From Streptomyces albipurpureus (lineage in GTDB: Bacteria; Actinomycetota; Actinomycetes; Streptomycetales; Streptomycetaceae): DNA of 64,000 nt. The position numbers were made by a program, and so were the translations under genes. Shown here one piece after another: positions 34,468-43,003 of this stretch; the stretch's first letter is position 1; every line of letters begins with the position of its first letter. The stretch spans positions 157,052 through 221,051 of the forward strand of contig NZ_JAMQAW010000010.1 of the NCBI RefSeq assembly GCF_023701525.1, written 5' to 3'. The notes under the pieces are model-generated. The model saw nothing but the letters and a program-made list of their open reading frames with translations. It did not search any database and was not told the origin of the DNA.

Positions 34468-35181
34468 TCACCTGTTCTTGTCTTCGTCGAGGGTGTACGA
34501 GCTGTCCCCGGGGCGCAATGTGGCCGGGCTGCCCTTGGCCAGCAGGGCCAGTCGAACGTTCTCGGCGAAGGACTCCGCGTACGCGACGCGTTGGGCGTCC
34601 GTGGTGTTGAGGGCGAAGGTGATCGGGACCGCCTCTCGGGTGGTGCTCCGACGGTCGCCCTCCTTGCGTTCCAGCGGGGTGAGTCGGCCCACATCGATGA
34701 CCTCGGCGTTGGGGACGATGATCCGGGACTGGTCCGGGTCGCCCTTCTCTTTGCCGGCGAAGGTCGCGAAGATATTGACCAGATCACCGGGGGTGATCTT
34801 GCCGGCGACACCGGTGGCGGCATCGATCATGATGGCGATCTCCTGCTCACCCGCTTCGAGCTCGGGCCGCTTGACGATCATGTCCTCTTGGAGCAGGGAG
34901 CCCTTGCGGAGTTGCGTAACGGCGATCTTCCCCCGCACCACGGACAGTTCCGTCACAGCACTGCTCGGCAACCAACGCTTGGGTATCCGCACCTTGGTGA
35001 ACTGGGCGGGCCGCAGAGCCGTATAGGGGGTCACATCGGATTTCAGCTTGTAGGCCGTGACCTCGGGACCGACTTTGGAATTCACGTTGTTTATCACGGA
35101 GATCACGCCGGCGAACGCGGCGAGGGCGCACAGCACCGAGAGGAGCAGAAGGAGAACGCCACGGCGTTGGCGTGAATTCAT
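34468..35181 (-). CDS. CpaB/RcpC-like pilus assembly protein (SAF domain)
   Basis: A 237-residue protein with an N-terminal membrane anchor (GVLLLLLSVLCALAAFAGVI) and an outer SAF domain: TPYTALRPAQFTKVRIPKRW, GKIAVTQLRKGSLLQEDM, then a second module with ITPGDLVNIFATFAG. CpaB/RcpC proteins assist Flp pilus secretion. It is the first gene of the tad operon on this strand. Confidence 0.88.
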   Translation of the reverse strand: MNSRQRRGVLLLLLSVLCALAAFAGVISVINNVNSKVGPEVTAYKLKSDVTPYTALRPAQFTKVRIPKRWLPSSAVTELSVVRGKIAVTQLRKGSLLQEDMIVKRPELEAGEQEIAIMIDAATGVAGKITPGDLVNIFATFAGKEKGDPDQSRIIVPNAEVIDVGRLTPLERKEGDRRSTTREAVPITFALNTTDAQRVAYAESFAENVRLALLAKGSPATLRPGDSSYTLDEDKNR

Positions 35182-35524
35182 TGGCTGGACGACCTCGTTC
35201 GCAGATCATGGGCTGACGGAGCGGACAGAGTGAGAGGACGGATTCGGGAAGCGGACGCCCCGGCGCAGGGCCCCGCGGTGAACGGGCGCACGACGGCTAG
35301 CTGTCGACCGCGTATCGGCGCTGCCCCGGACGGCCGCGCGCACCACGGCCGGCACACCTCGCTCGGCTGGCGGGCAGCCCGGAGCCGGTGGGCGTTCCAC
35401 GACCGGCCCGTCCCGCTTGGGCGGCGGGGGCCCTTCCCCTGGCCAGGAGGCGCAGACAGTACGCACTCCCCCGCCGAGGTGAACCCGATCTGCTCGCGAG
35501 CGGCGCTGCCCCCCGCGGGCCGGT
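35182..35524. other. Gene-free gap upstream of the tad operon
   Basis: About 340 bases. The tad operon promoter should lie here. Open frames are GC-driven. No inverted repeat stands out. Confidence 0.5.
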
Positions 35525-36403
35525 TCACGATCCGCGGTGCGCGACTGTTCCACGGTTCAGTAACCGGGAATCCCGAGTCTGGTTCTCGGTCGCGGCGAGC
35601 GGCGCCGAGCAGAAGCCGCATCGGTCACCGATGATGTCAATTCCGCACCACGTGCACACCTCTCTCCTTACGGACGAGACCAGCTGATAGAGGATGGAGA
35701 TGTCCGGCAGGAAAGCGGCGAATTCCATCAGCTTTGCGGTACCCCACCAGCCGGGTGAGTCGGCTGGGAGTTCAATCTCCTCCAGACTCTGCGTGCGCCA
35801 TTGCGGAATCAGTGTTTCGCTGACCCAGTCCGACTGCAACTGCCCCTTGGCGACGACCAGCCGGGTGGCGAAGTCAGGCCCGGACAACTGCCCCGTCCCA
35901 ATCCTGATCAATTCGGGACGCGGATTGGCAAGTACCCCGAACTGCGAGCCCGGAACCCAGGACTTGGCATGGGACTTCAGACTCACGGGGACCCGGTCCA
36001 GTTTGGTCACGGAGTTCAGCAGCGCACCCGCATAGACATAGTGGGACAACAGCCGCGCGGCGGAGGCGACAACCCCGGCCCCGAAGTCACAGATCGACAA
36101 CTGGCGCAACTGACGCACCAGTACGGCGATGGCCAGCGGCGGGAGATCCAGTTTCAGCAGCGCGACGCGGTTGGTCTCCAGCACGGACCGCACGGTGTGC
36201 AGCCGTCGTTCGTGAGCGAGGGAGATCGAGGACGGGTAGAGGGCGATGACATAACCGTGCTGCTCCAGCAGGACGGTCATGTCCGCGAGCGCGAGATCGA
36301 GCGGCTGGGCGTCCGGCGCGGCGAGCAGGGCCGCCGTCGGGGTGTGCTGGTCCATCGGCGGTAGCACCAGGTCTGCGCTGGTGACAGCTATTGCGGTCGG
36401 CAC
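35525..36403 (-). CDS. Protein with C-terminal zinc ribbon, Tad region
   Basis: A 292-residue soluble protein of unknown function. The first 230 residues are alpha/beta with no recognised motif; hydrophobic helices such as AVLVRQLRQLSICDFGAGVV are present. Near residues 245-270 two pairs of cysteines, CTWC and CGFC, form a probable zinc ribbon (VCTWCGIDIIGDRCGFC). It lies upstream of the tad operon on the same strand and may be a pilus-region accessory or regulator. It could also be unrelated to pili. Confidence 0.7.
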   Translation of the reverse strand: MPTAIAVTSADLVLPPMDQHTPTAALLAAPDAQPLDLALADMTVLLEQHGYVIALYPSSISLAHERRLHTVRSVLETNRVALLKLDLPPLAIAVLVRQLRQLSICDFGAGVVASAARLLSHYVYAGALLNSVTKLDRVPVSLKSHAKSWVPGSQFGVLANPRPELIRIGTGQLSGPDFATRLVVAKGQLQSDWVSETLIPQWRTQSLEEIELPADSPGWWGTAKLMEFAAFLPDISILYQLVSSVRREVCTWCGIDIIGDRCGFCSAPLAATENQTRDSRLLNRGTVAHRGS

Positions 36404-36676
36404 GCTGGTTCCCCGTTCAGCCCCGGCCGCCGGGGGTCCCGTGACCGCAGATACGTACTGCTCGCTGCTCCTGCATCAGCACTTTATCCGCGACTTTGGT
36501 GGCAGAGAACACCTTCGTGAACCCAGAGCCTCAGCTTGTGCACGCTCCGCACACACCAAAGGGGGTGAAAAGCTGACGATCCACCATGCGGCCCCTACGG
36601 ACCCGTCAGGGGGTCTACGCTCCGCTGTGGCCGAAAACAGATGACCACGCCGTAGGACGAATCAGCGTCAGAGGGC

Positions 36677-36703
36677 TTGACAAGCCTATTGGTCTGGACC
36701 AGC
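36677..36703 (+). promoter_or_regulatory. DasR-type operator over a -35 box of the chitinase promoter
   Basis: ATTGGTCTGGACCAGC at 36688-36703 contains TGGTC-TG-GACCA, a close match to the DasR responsive element (consensus ACTGGTCTAGACCAGT). A TTGACA (36677-36682) lies just upstream, so DasR binding would cover the promoter. DasR is the GlcNAc-responsive repressor of chitinase genes in Streptomyces. Confidence 0.75.
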
Positions 36704-36779
36704 TTTACGACCAACGGTGGCCACCGTTCGTATCTCATTTCTTCCTCCATCCCCCCAACTCCCCCACTGGAGGCAGTAA

Positions 36780-38477
36780 GTGGACCCCAACACGCGCAAA
36801 AAGAGATGGCTCGGCGGTGTGCTGGCGCTTGCCGTCGGCGCCGGTGTTGCCATCGTGGGCACCACAGGAACTGCACAGGCGGCCGACGTCAATGTCGCCA
36901 AGAACGCCGGCTTTGAGTCAGGCCTCTCCAACTGGACGTGCTCCGGCGCCTCCGGCACGAACGTGTCTACGCCCGTTCGCACGGGCGCTTCGTCGCTCAA
37001 GGCCACTCCGGCCGGTCACGACAACGCCAAGTGCACCCAGGCCGTCACGGTCAAGCCCAACTCGACCTATGCGCTCAGCGCATGGGTGCAGGGCGGCCTC
37101 ACCTACCTCGGCGCCAGCGGCACCGGCACCACCGATGTCTCCACCTGGTCGCCCGGTTCCACCGGCTGGACCCAGCTGAACACGACCTTCCGCACGGGTG
37201 CCAACACCACGTCCGTCACCGTCTACACCCACGGCTGGTACGGCACTCCCGCGTACCAGGTCGACGATGTGAACGTATTCGGTCCGGACGCCGGTGGCGG
37301 CGGCCCCGAAGAGCCGGTGATCCCCCCCACACCCACCGCTCTCGCGGTCGGCGCCGTGACCCCCTCGTCCGTGGCCCTGAACTGGACCGCGTCCGCCGGT
37401 GCGACCGGCTACAACGTCTACCGCGACGGCACCAAGGTCCAGTCCTCGACCGGCACCTCGGCGAACGTGACCGGCCTCACCCAGGACACGCTCTACCAGT
37501 TCCAGGTGACGGCGACCAACGGCGCGGGCGAGTCCGGCCGCACCGCCAACGTCCCGGGGCGCACCTCCAAGGGTTCGGTGGAGCCCAACCCGAACGTGCC
37601 CAAGCACGCGGTGACGGGCTACTGGCAGAACTTCAACAACGGCGCGACCGTGCAGAAGCTGCGCGATGTGCAGTCGGAGTACGACATCATCGCCGTGGCG
37701 TTCGCCGATGCCACCACGACCCCGGGTGAGATCGTCTTCAACCTGAGCCCGGCCGTCGGCTACGCCTCCCCCGCCGACTTCAAGGCGGACATCGCCGCGA
37801 AGAAGGCAGCGGGCAAGTCGGTCATCATCTCCGTCGGCGGCGAGATCGGCAATGTCACCGTCAACAGCGACGCCTCGGCGACCGCGTTCGCCAACAGCAC
37901 CTACGCGCTGATGCAGGAGTACGGCTTCAACGGGGTCGACATCGACCTGGAGCACGGCATCAACTCCACCTACCTGACGAAGGCGCTGCGGCAGCTCTCC
38001 GCCAAGGCGGGCCCGGGCATGGTGCTGACCATGGCCCCGCAGACGCTGGACATGCAGTCCACGTCGTCCGAGTACTTCAAGTTGGCGCTCAACGTGAAGG
38101 ACATCCTCACGGTCGTCAACACCCAGTACTACAACAGCGGCGCGATGCTCGGCTGTGACGGCAAGGTGTACTCGCAGGGCTCGGTGGACTTCCTCACCGG
38201 TCTGGCCTGCATCATGCTGGAAGGCGGCCTCGACGCCTCCCAGGTCGGCCTCGGCACCCCGGCGTCCACCCGGGGAGCGGGCAGCGGCTACGTCAGCCCG
38301 ACCATCGTGAAGAACGCGCTGGACTGCCTGGCACGCGGCACCAACTGCGGAACCTTCAAGCCGGCCAGGACCTATCCGGCCCTGCGCGGTGCGATGACCT
38401 GGTCCACCAACTGGGACGCCACCGCCGGGAACGCCTGGTCGAGCGTGGTCGGACCGCATGTTCACGGACTGCCGTAG
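36780..38477 (+). CDS. Secreted family 18 chitinase with CBM and FN3 domains
   Basis: A 565-residue secreted enzyme. Signal peptide about 1-34 (cut near AQA-ADVN), carbohydrate-binding module 35-155 (FESGLSNWTCSGASG), a linker, a fibronectin type III domain 175-260 and a GH18 domain 275-560. The catalytic signature is NGVDIDLE near 386-392 with E392 as the proton donor. It hydrolyses chitin outside the cell. The start is GTG 36780 with GGAGG 6 bases upstream. The upstream DasR site implies induction by chitin-derived sugars. Confidence 0.93.
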   Translation: MDPNTRKKRWLGGVLALAVGAGVAIVGTTGTAQAADVNVAKNAGFESGLSNWTCSGASGTNVSTPVRTGASSLKATPAGHDNAKCTQAVTVKPNSTYALSAWVQGGLTYLGASGTGTTDVSTWSPGSTGWTQLNTTFRTGANTTSVTVYTHGWYGTPAYQVDDVNVFGPDAGGGGPEEPVIPPTPTALAVGAVTPSSVALNWTASAGATGYNVYRDGTKVQSSTGTSANVTGLTQDTLYQFQVTATNGAGESGRTANVPGRTSKGSVEPNPNVPKHAVTGYWQNFNNGATVQKLRDVQSEYDIIAVAFADATTTPGEIVFNLSPAVGYASPADFKADIAAKKAAGKSVIISVGGEIGNVTVNSDASATAFANSTYALMQEYGFNGVDIDLEHGINSTYLTKALRQLSAKAGPGMVLTMAPQTLDMQSTSSEYFKLALNVKDILTVVNTQYYNSGAMLGCDGKVYSQGSVDFLTGLACIMLEGGLDASQVGLGTPASTRGAGSGYVSPTIVKNALDCLARGTNCGTFKPARTYPALRGAMTWSTNWDATAGNAWSSVVGPHVHGLP

Positions 38478-38540
38478 CGGGTAGCGGCATAACCTGTCGT
38501 ACGCACCGTCCAACCCCACGCCCAGGTCGTACGACGTAAC

Positions 38541-38573
38541 CAGCAGCGTCACCGTTCTTCGGTGGCGCTGCTG
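38541..38573 (+). terminator. Terminator after the chitinase gene
   Basis: Arms CAGCAGCGTCACCG (38541-38554) and CGGTGGCGCTGCTG (38560-38573) with one mismatch and a 5-base loop TTCTT, followed by TCCGTTT. It lies 64 bases after the chitinase stop. Confidence 0.7.
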
Positions 38574-38624
38574 TCCGTTTCCCCAGCCGTCTCGGGGCGC
38601 TCCGGCCCCTGCCCGCGAGCGGCC

Positions 38625-38722
38625 CGCTTCGGGCGCACCGCGTCCGCGAGCCGAGGATGCCCGCTCGGCGCATTTCGGGGGCGGACCGTAGCCGATAGCC
38701 GAGGAGTTCCGCTCGGCGCGCT
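38625..38722. repeat. Imperfect direct repeat of about 48 bp
   Basis: Two adjacent copies share TTCGGG at the start and AGCCGAGGA plus CCGCTCGG near the end, with 46-48 base spacing (38625-38672 and 38673-38722). It lies in the non-coding gap between the chitinase and carboxypeptidase genes. Confidence 0.55.
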
Positions 38723-38952
38723 GCGGTCGCATGCGGGCGCGCCTCGGGCGCGCCGTCCATGACGCCGGTACGCCGTCGAGCGCCCGCGTCCGCTCTCCGG
38801 GCACCCTCCTCCTCCCCGGCTGGAACCTAGCTCTTGACCGGTCCATGCCATGCCAGCACGATGTGCCCCACCTATCCGCACCTCTATGTCGCACCTGGCC
38901 GAGCACCCGGTCGTGCTCGTCAGGCCTCGCACTCCACAACCCAGGAGGGACC

Positions 38953-40308
38953 ATGCGACTTCGCGTACGCGGCCGTGGCAGTGGCCGGAAGACCACCACC
39001 ATCGCCGTACTGCTGGCACTGGCACTGGCAGTGCCCCTCACCGCGGGCTCCGCCCAGTCCGACCCGCGCCCCCTCGACACCGCACCGGCCGCTGCCGCGG
39101 AGGAACAGATCCGGCAGTACGAGATCGCTGGTGTGAGCACCGTCGCCGCCCGTAACGCCATCGCCGCCACCGGCGTCTCCATCGACGAGGTCGACGCCCG
39201 CTCCGCGGTCGTCAGCGCCAACACCGCTCAGGCCAAGCGACTGCGTACGCTCGGCTACCGGCTCACGGCATTGGCCGCGCCGCCGGCGAGAGCGAGTGGG
39301 GCCGCGGTCGGGGCCTTTGACTTCCCGTCGGCGGACTCGCGCTACCACAACTACGCCGAGATGACCGCGCAGATCAATCAGCGGATCGCCGCCTCTCCCA
39401 GCATCATGAGCAAGCGGGTCATCGGCCGCAGCCACCAGGGCCGCGAGATCATCGCCATCAAGATCAGCGACAATGTCGCGGTCGACGAGAACGAGCCCGA
39501 GGTGCTGTTCACCCACCACCAGCACGCTCGTGAGCACCTCACCGTGGAGATGGCGCTCTATCTGCTGCGCGAGTTCGGCGAGGACTACGGCACCGACTCA
39601 CGCATCACCAACGCGGTCAACAACCGTGAGATCTGGATCATCCCCGATCTCAATCCGGACGGCGGCGAGTACGACATCGCCTCCGGCACCTACCGCAGCT
39701 GGCGCAAGAACCGGCAGCCCAACACCGGTTCGTCCTATGTCGGCACGGACCTCAACCGAAACTGGAACTACCGGTGGGGCTGCTGCGGCGGATCATCCGG
39801 TTCGACCAGCTCCGAGACCTATCGCGGGCGCGCCGCCGAGTCAGCACCCGAGGTCAAGGTCGTCGCTGACTTCGTCCGCGGCAGGGTCGTCGGCGGCAAG
39901 CAGCAGATCCGTACCGGCATCGACTTCCACACCTACAGCGAGCTGGTGCTCTGGCCCTTCGGCTACACCACCGCCGACACCGCGCCGGGGATGACCCAGG
40001 ACGACCGGAACGCGTTCGCCGCGGTCGGCGGGAAGATGGCCGCGAGCAATGGCTACACACCCGAGCAGGCCAGCGACCTCTATGTCACCGACGGTTCGAT
40101 CGATGACTGGCTCTGGGGCAATCAGCGGATCTTCGGCTACACCTTTGAGCTGTATCCCCGTACCTCCGCCGGCGGTGGTTTCTACCCGCCCGATGAAGTG
40201 ATCGAGCGAGAGACCAGCCGCAACCGGGACGCGGTGCTCCAACTGCTGGAGAACTCGGACTGCATGTACCGGTCCATCGGAAAGGAGCAGCAGTACTGCA
40301 CGGCCTGA
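38953..40308 (+). CDS. Secreted zinc carboxypeptidase (M14 family)
   Basis: A 451-residue secreted metallopeptidase. The signal peptide (TIAVLLALALAVPLTAGSA) precedes a propeptide of about 90 residues and a catalytic domain. Zinc ligands are visible: HxxE in HHQHAREHLT near residue 190 and H in DFHTYSE near 324; the catalytic Glu is in FELYPRTS near 398. Substrate-binding Arg and Asn occur in DLNRNWNYRW. It trims C-terminal residues from peptides outside the cell. ATG 38953 has AGGAGG 7 bases upstream. Confidence 0.95.
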   Translation: MRLRVRGRGSGRKTTTIAVLLALALAVPLTAGSAQSDPRPLDTAPAAAAEEQIRQYEIAGVSTVAARNAIAATGVSIDEVDARSAVVSANTAQAKRLRTLGYRLTALAAPPARASGAAVGAFDFPSADSRYHNYAEMTAQINQRIAASPSIMSKRVIGRSHQGREIIAIKISDNVAVDENEPEVLFTHHQHAREHLTVEMALYLLREFGEDYGTDSRITNAVNNREIWIIPDLNPDGGEYDIASGTYRSWRKNRQPNTGSSYVGTDLNRNWNYRWGCCGGSSGSTSSETYRGRAAESAPEVKVVADFVRGRVVGGKQQIRTGIDFHTYSELVLWPFGYTTADTAPGMTQDDRNAFAAVGGKMAASNGYTPEQASDLYVTDGSIDDWLWGNQRIFGYTFELYPRTSAGGGFYPPDEVIERETSRNRDAVLQLLENSDCMYRSIGKEQQYCTA

Positions 40309-40329
40309 TCCCTGCGCCCGCCTCTCCCC

Positions 40330-40391
40330 CCGCCGTTGAGCAACCGCCGTTGTGCAACCGCCGCCGCACAGCCGCCGCCGCACAACCGCTG
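40330..40391. repeat. 14-bp tandem repeats in front of the Ser/Thr kinase
   Basis: Units CCGCCGTTGAGCAA, CCGCCGTTGTGCAA, CCGCCGCCGCACAG and CCGCCGCCGCACAA fill 40330-40385, with a partial fifth. They lie between the carboxypeptidase stop and the kinase start and so could influence the kinase promoter. Confidence 0.75.
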
Positions 40392-40449
40392 CTGCCAGCG
40401 GACCTGTTGGTGGGTACGCTGCACACCGGCATCACGGCAGGGGGAGAGG

Positions 40450-42402
40450 ATGACCGATTCGAGGGCATTGCTGAAGCCGCTCAGCGGGGATGATCCCCAA
40501 CGGCTGGGACCGTACTGGCTGCTCGGTAGGTTGGGAGCCGGCGGGATGGGCCGGGTCTATCTGGCCCGCTCAACCACGGACACCCGGCTGCTGGCGGTGA
40601 AGTGCCTGCTGACCGAGGGTTCCATCAGCGATACCGACCGCCGGCGGTTCGCCCGCGAGATCATCCTCGCCCGCCGTATCGACAGCCGCCATACGGCAAA
40701 GGTCAGGGGCGCCGATCCCGAGGCCGAGCGGCCCTGGATGGCCATCGACTACATCCCCGCGCCCTCGCTCGCCGAACTGGTGCGTACGGGCGGGGTGCTG
40801 CCGTCAGTGGCGGTCCGCTGGATCGCCGCCGGTACGGCCGCGGCGCTGTTCACCCTCCATCAGGCGGACATCATCCACCGGGATGTGAAACCGCAGAACA
40901 TCCTGCTGCCCATGTCCGGGGCACGGGTCATCGACTTCGGCATATCCCACGCCACTGATCTCACCAGGACCCCCGGAACCTTCGGGACGTTCCATTTCGT
41001 CGCGCCCGAGCAGGCGGACGGAATGCTCTCCACCGCGGCCTCCGACATCTACTCCTTCGGTGCGACCCTCTTCCATCTCGCCGTTGGCAGGCCGCTCTAT
41101 CCGGAGGGAGATGACGCCTTCCAACTGCTGGCCAAGATCCGCTGCGGGGACACCGACACCACGGGGCTGCCGGCCGATCTGAAGGATGTCGTACACCGCT
41201 GTCTGGCCCTGGACCCGAGGGATCGACCGGGGGCCGCCGAACTGCTGGTGGAGTTCGCCACCGAGTTGGCGGCGCCGGCGGCCTCCCAGGCGGGGCAGCA
41301 CTGGTTGCCCGCGAAATGGGCGCGGCTGCTGGCGGAGTACGAGGAACACGGCGCCGCCCTCGCCGCCGCGGTGCGGACGGCATCGCCGGCAGCGCCGCCC
41401 GCACCGGCTCAGCTCCAGGAACTGCTGGCAGTGTCGAGGGCTGCCCAGCGGTCGGCTCAGCTCCGCCGGCCCAGGACCCTGCCGTCCCCATCGCCCCCGA
41501 CCCGGGCCAGAGCCGCGTCACCAGCCCCTACGGGCCCCGCTGGGCGCCCCGCTTCGCCACGCCATGCCAAGGCTCCGGTCGTCTCCCCCGATCCTGCCGT
41601 CCCCCTCACTCCTGTTGTTCCTCCGGTCGCCCCTGCGCTCCCCGCCGCCGGGCCAGCGATCCAGCAGGAAGCACCGGGCAGCACCGCGCCCACCGGAGTG
41701 CTGCCGCAGCCGGCCGAGGCGCGCACCACGGCCGGCCCCGATCCGGCCGGTGAGAGCGGGCCGGTCACCGCGGACCCCGGTCAGGGGACCAGCCAGGGGA
41801 CCAGCCAGGGCGGTCCAAACCATCAAGGCCGTACAGACCGTCCAGAGCGTCAGGACGCGGCCGATCGCGTTCCGGGGGCGGACCACCCGTCGCGGCTCGA
41901 TCAGATGGTCCGTCAGCGCCAGCCCCTCGTGCGGCATGTGATCCACCGCTACCCGGCACCTCCCGCGGAGCCGATACGGATCTACCCCGCCCAGCCCGTC
42001 GCCCGTCGGGGCCAAAGCGACGCCAGGACCCGCTGGCTCATCGGCTGCGGGATCGTCCTCCTGCTGGTCATCATCGGTTTTGTGGCCTCTCCCGCGAGTT
42101 CCCACGACAGAGGGGGTGGCGGCGGACAGCGGGACAGCGACAAGGGCACTGCCGTCCCTCGCATCGGGATGATCAGCGCGGCAGGGCACACCGCTGTCGG
42201 CGACTGCCTGGGCAGCGCCACCGCGTCCGCTGGAGTGGTCCCCTGCGACTCGGCCACGGCCAGATGGCGGGTCACCGCGACCCGCACGGAGAGGTACGAC
42301 GGGCTTCCGGCGGCTGACTGCCCCACGGGCCCCGACCGGCAGTCAGCCGAACTCGTCGACACAGCGCGCATGCGGACCCTGCTCTGTCTGCGGCTCCTCT
42401 GA
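40450..42402 (+). CDS. Membrane Ser/Thr protein kinase (PknB-type)
   Basis: A 650-residue eukaryotic-like kinase. The kinase domain (about 20-280) has LGAGGMGRVYLAR, AVKCLL for the catalytic Lys, IHRDVKPQNILL and VIDFGISHA. A Pro/Ala-rich linker of about 280 residues includes GTSQGTSQGG repeats. One membrane segment (WLIGCGIVLLLVIIGFVA) leads to a small extracytoplasmic domain with cysteines in GDCLG, VPCDS, ADCPTG and LLCLRL, probably two disulphides. ATG 40450 is used with GGGGAGAGG upstream. The ligand of the outer domain is unknown. Confidence 0.93.
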   Translation: MTDSRALLKPLSGDDPQRLGPYWLLGRLGAGGMGRVYLARSTTDTRLLAVKCLLTEGSISDTDRRRFAREIILARRIDSRHTAKVRGADPEAERPWMAIDYIPAPSLAELVRTGGVLPSVAVRWIAAGTAAALFTLHQADIIHRDVKPQNILLPMSGARVIDFGISHATDLTRTPGTFGTFHFVAPEQADGMLSTAASDIYSFGATLFHLAVGRPLYPEGDDAFQLLAKIRCGDTDTTGLPADLKDVVHRCLALDPRDRPGAAELLVEFATELAAPAASQAGQHWLPAKWARLLAEYEEHGAALAAAVRTASPAAPPAPAQLQELLAVSRAAQRSAQLRRPRTLPSPSPPTRARAASPAPTGPAGRPASPRHAKAPVVSPDPAVPLTPVVPPVAPALPAAGPAIQQEAPGSTAPTGVLPQPAEARTTAGPDPAGESGPVTADPGQGTSQGTSQGGPNHQGRTDRPERQDAADRVPGADHPSRLDQMVRQRQPLVRHVIHRYPAPPAEPIRIYPAQPVARRGQSDARTRWLIGCGIVLLLVIIGFVASPASSHDRGGGGGQRDSDKGTAVPRIGMISAAGHTAVGDCLGSATASAGVVPCDSATARWRVTATRTERYDGLPAADCPTGPDRQSAELVDTARMRTLLCLRLL

Positions 42403-42442
42403 ATCAATCGCCGCTGCCCAAGGTCTGGGCGGGGGAGAGGAC

Positions 42443-42500
42443 CGCGGGGTGGGGCGTGCCACCGGATCCGGGCGAATCCGGTGGCACGCCCCACCCCGCG
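42443..42500. terminator. Very strong bidirectional terminator, 25-bp perfect stem
   Basis: Arms 42443-42467 and 42476-42500 are perfectly complementary over 25 bp, beginning CGCGGGGTGGGGCGTGCC, with an 8-base loop. It lies between the convergent kinase gene (stop 42402) and RidA gene (stop 42554) and should end both transcripts. Confidence 0.85.
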
Positions 42501-42553
42501 ACAAGCAGTCACCACAGATCAGATGAGCGGAGCCGAAACCGGCGGCGGTCGGT

Positions 42554-42964
42554 TCAGCTCAGCACTGCGAGGGCGTCGATCTCGATCAGCAGCCCGGCCG
42601 GCAGGCCGACATAGACGGTGGTGCGGGCGGAGGCGGGGGCCTTGAGGCCCTGCTCCTCGAAGTACTCGTTGTAGATCTGGTTCATCTCGGCGAAGTGGTC
42701 GACGTCGGTGAGGTAGACGCGCATCATCATCACGTCGTCCCAGCTCGCGCCACCCTCCTCCAGGATCGCCTTCACATTGGCGAAGGTCTGGAGGGTCTGC
42801 TCGCGCAGGGTGGGCCCGGCCGGGGTGGGTGCCTGGCCCTCGACGGCGGGCAGGAACCCGACCTGCCCGGCGACCTGAAGGATGTTGCCCTTCCTCACAC
42901 CGTGGGAGAACTTGGCGGGCGGGGCGGTGTGGGTGGCGGGGACGAGCGCGATCTTCTCGGTCAT
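42554..42964 (-). CDS. RidA family protein
   Basis: A 136-residue Rid (YjgF) protein with the conserved FSHGVRKGNILQVAGQVG, the Arg-containing ASARTTVYVGLPAGLLIEID (RidA R105 equivalent) and the length of the family. RidA deaminates reactive enamine/imine intermediates from PLP-dependent dehydratases. A D-serine-dehydratase-like enzyme at 45313 is a likely source of such intermediates. It is 39 bases after the IclR gene and so in the kinase-iclR-ridA operon. Confidence 0.9.
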   Translation of the reverse strand: MTEKIALVPATHTAPPAKFSHGVRKGNILQVAGQVGFLPAVEGQAPTPAGPTLREQTLQTFANVKAILEEGGASWDDVMMMRVYLTDVDHFAEMNQIYNEYFEEQGLKAPASARTTVYVGLPAGLLIEIDALAVLS

Positions 42965-43003
42965 GGAGCTTCCTTCGAGGCGTTCGGGGTGGGGTGGTTG
43001 AGC

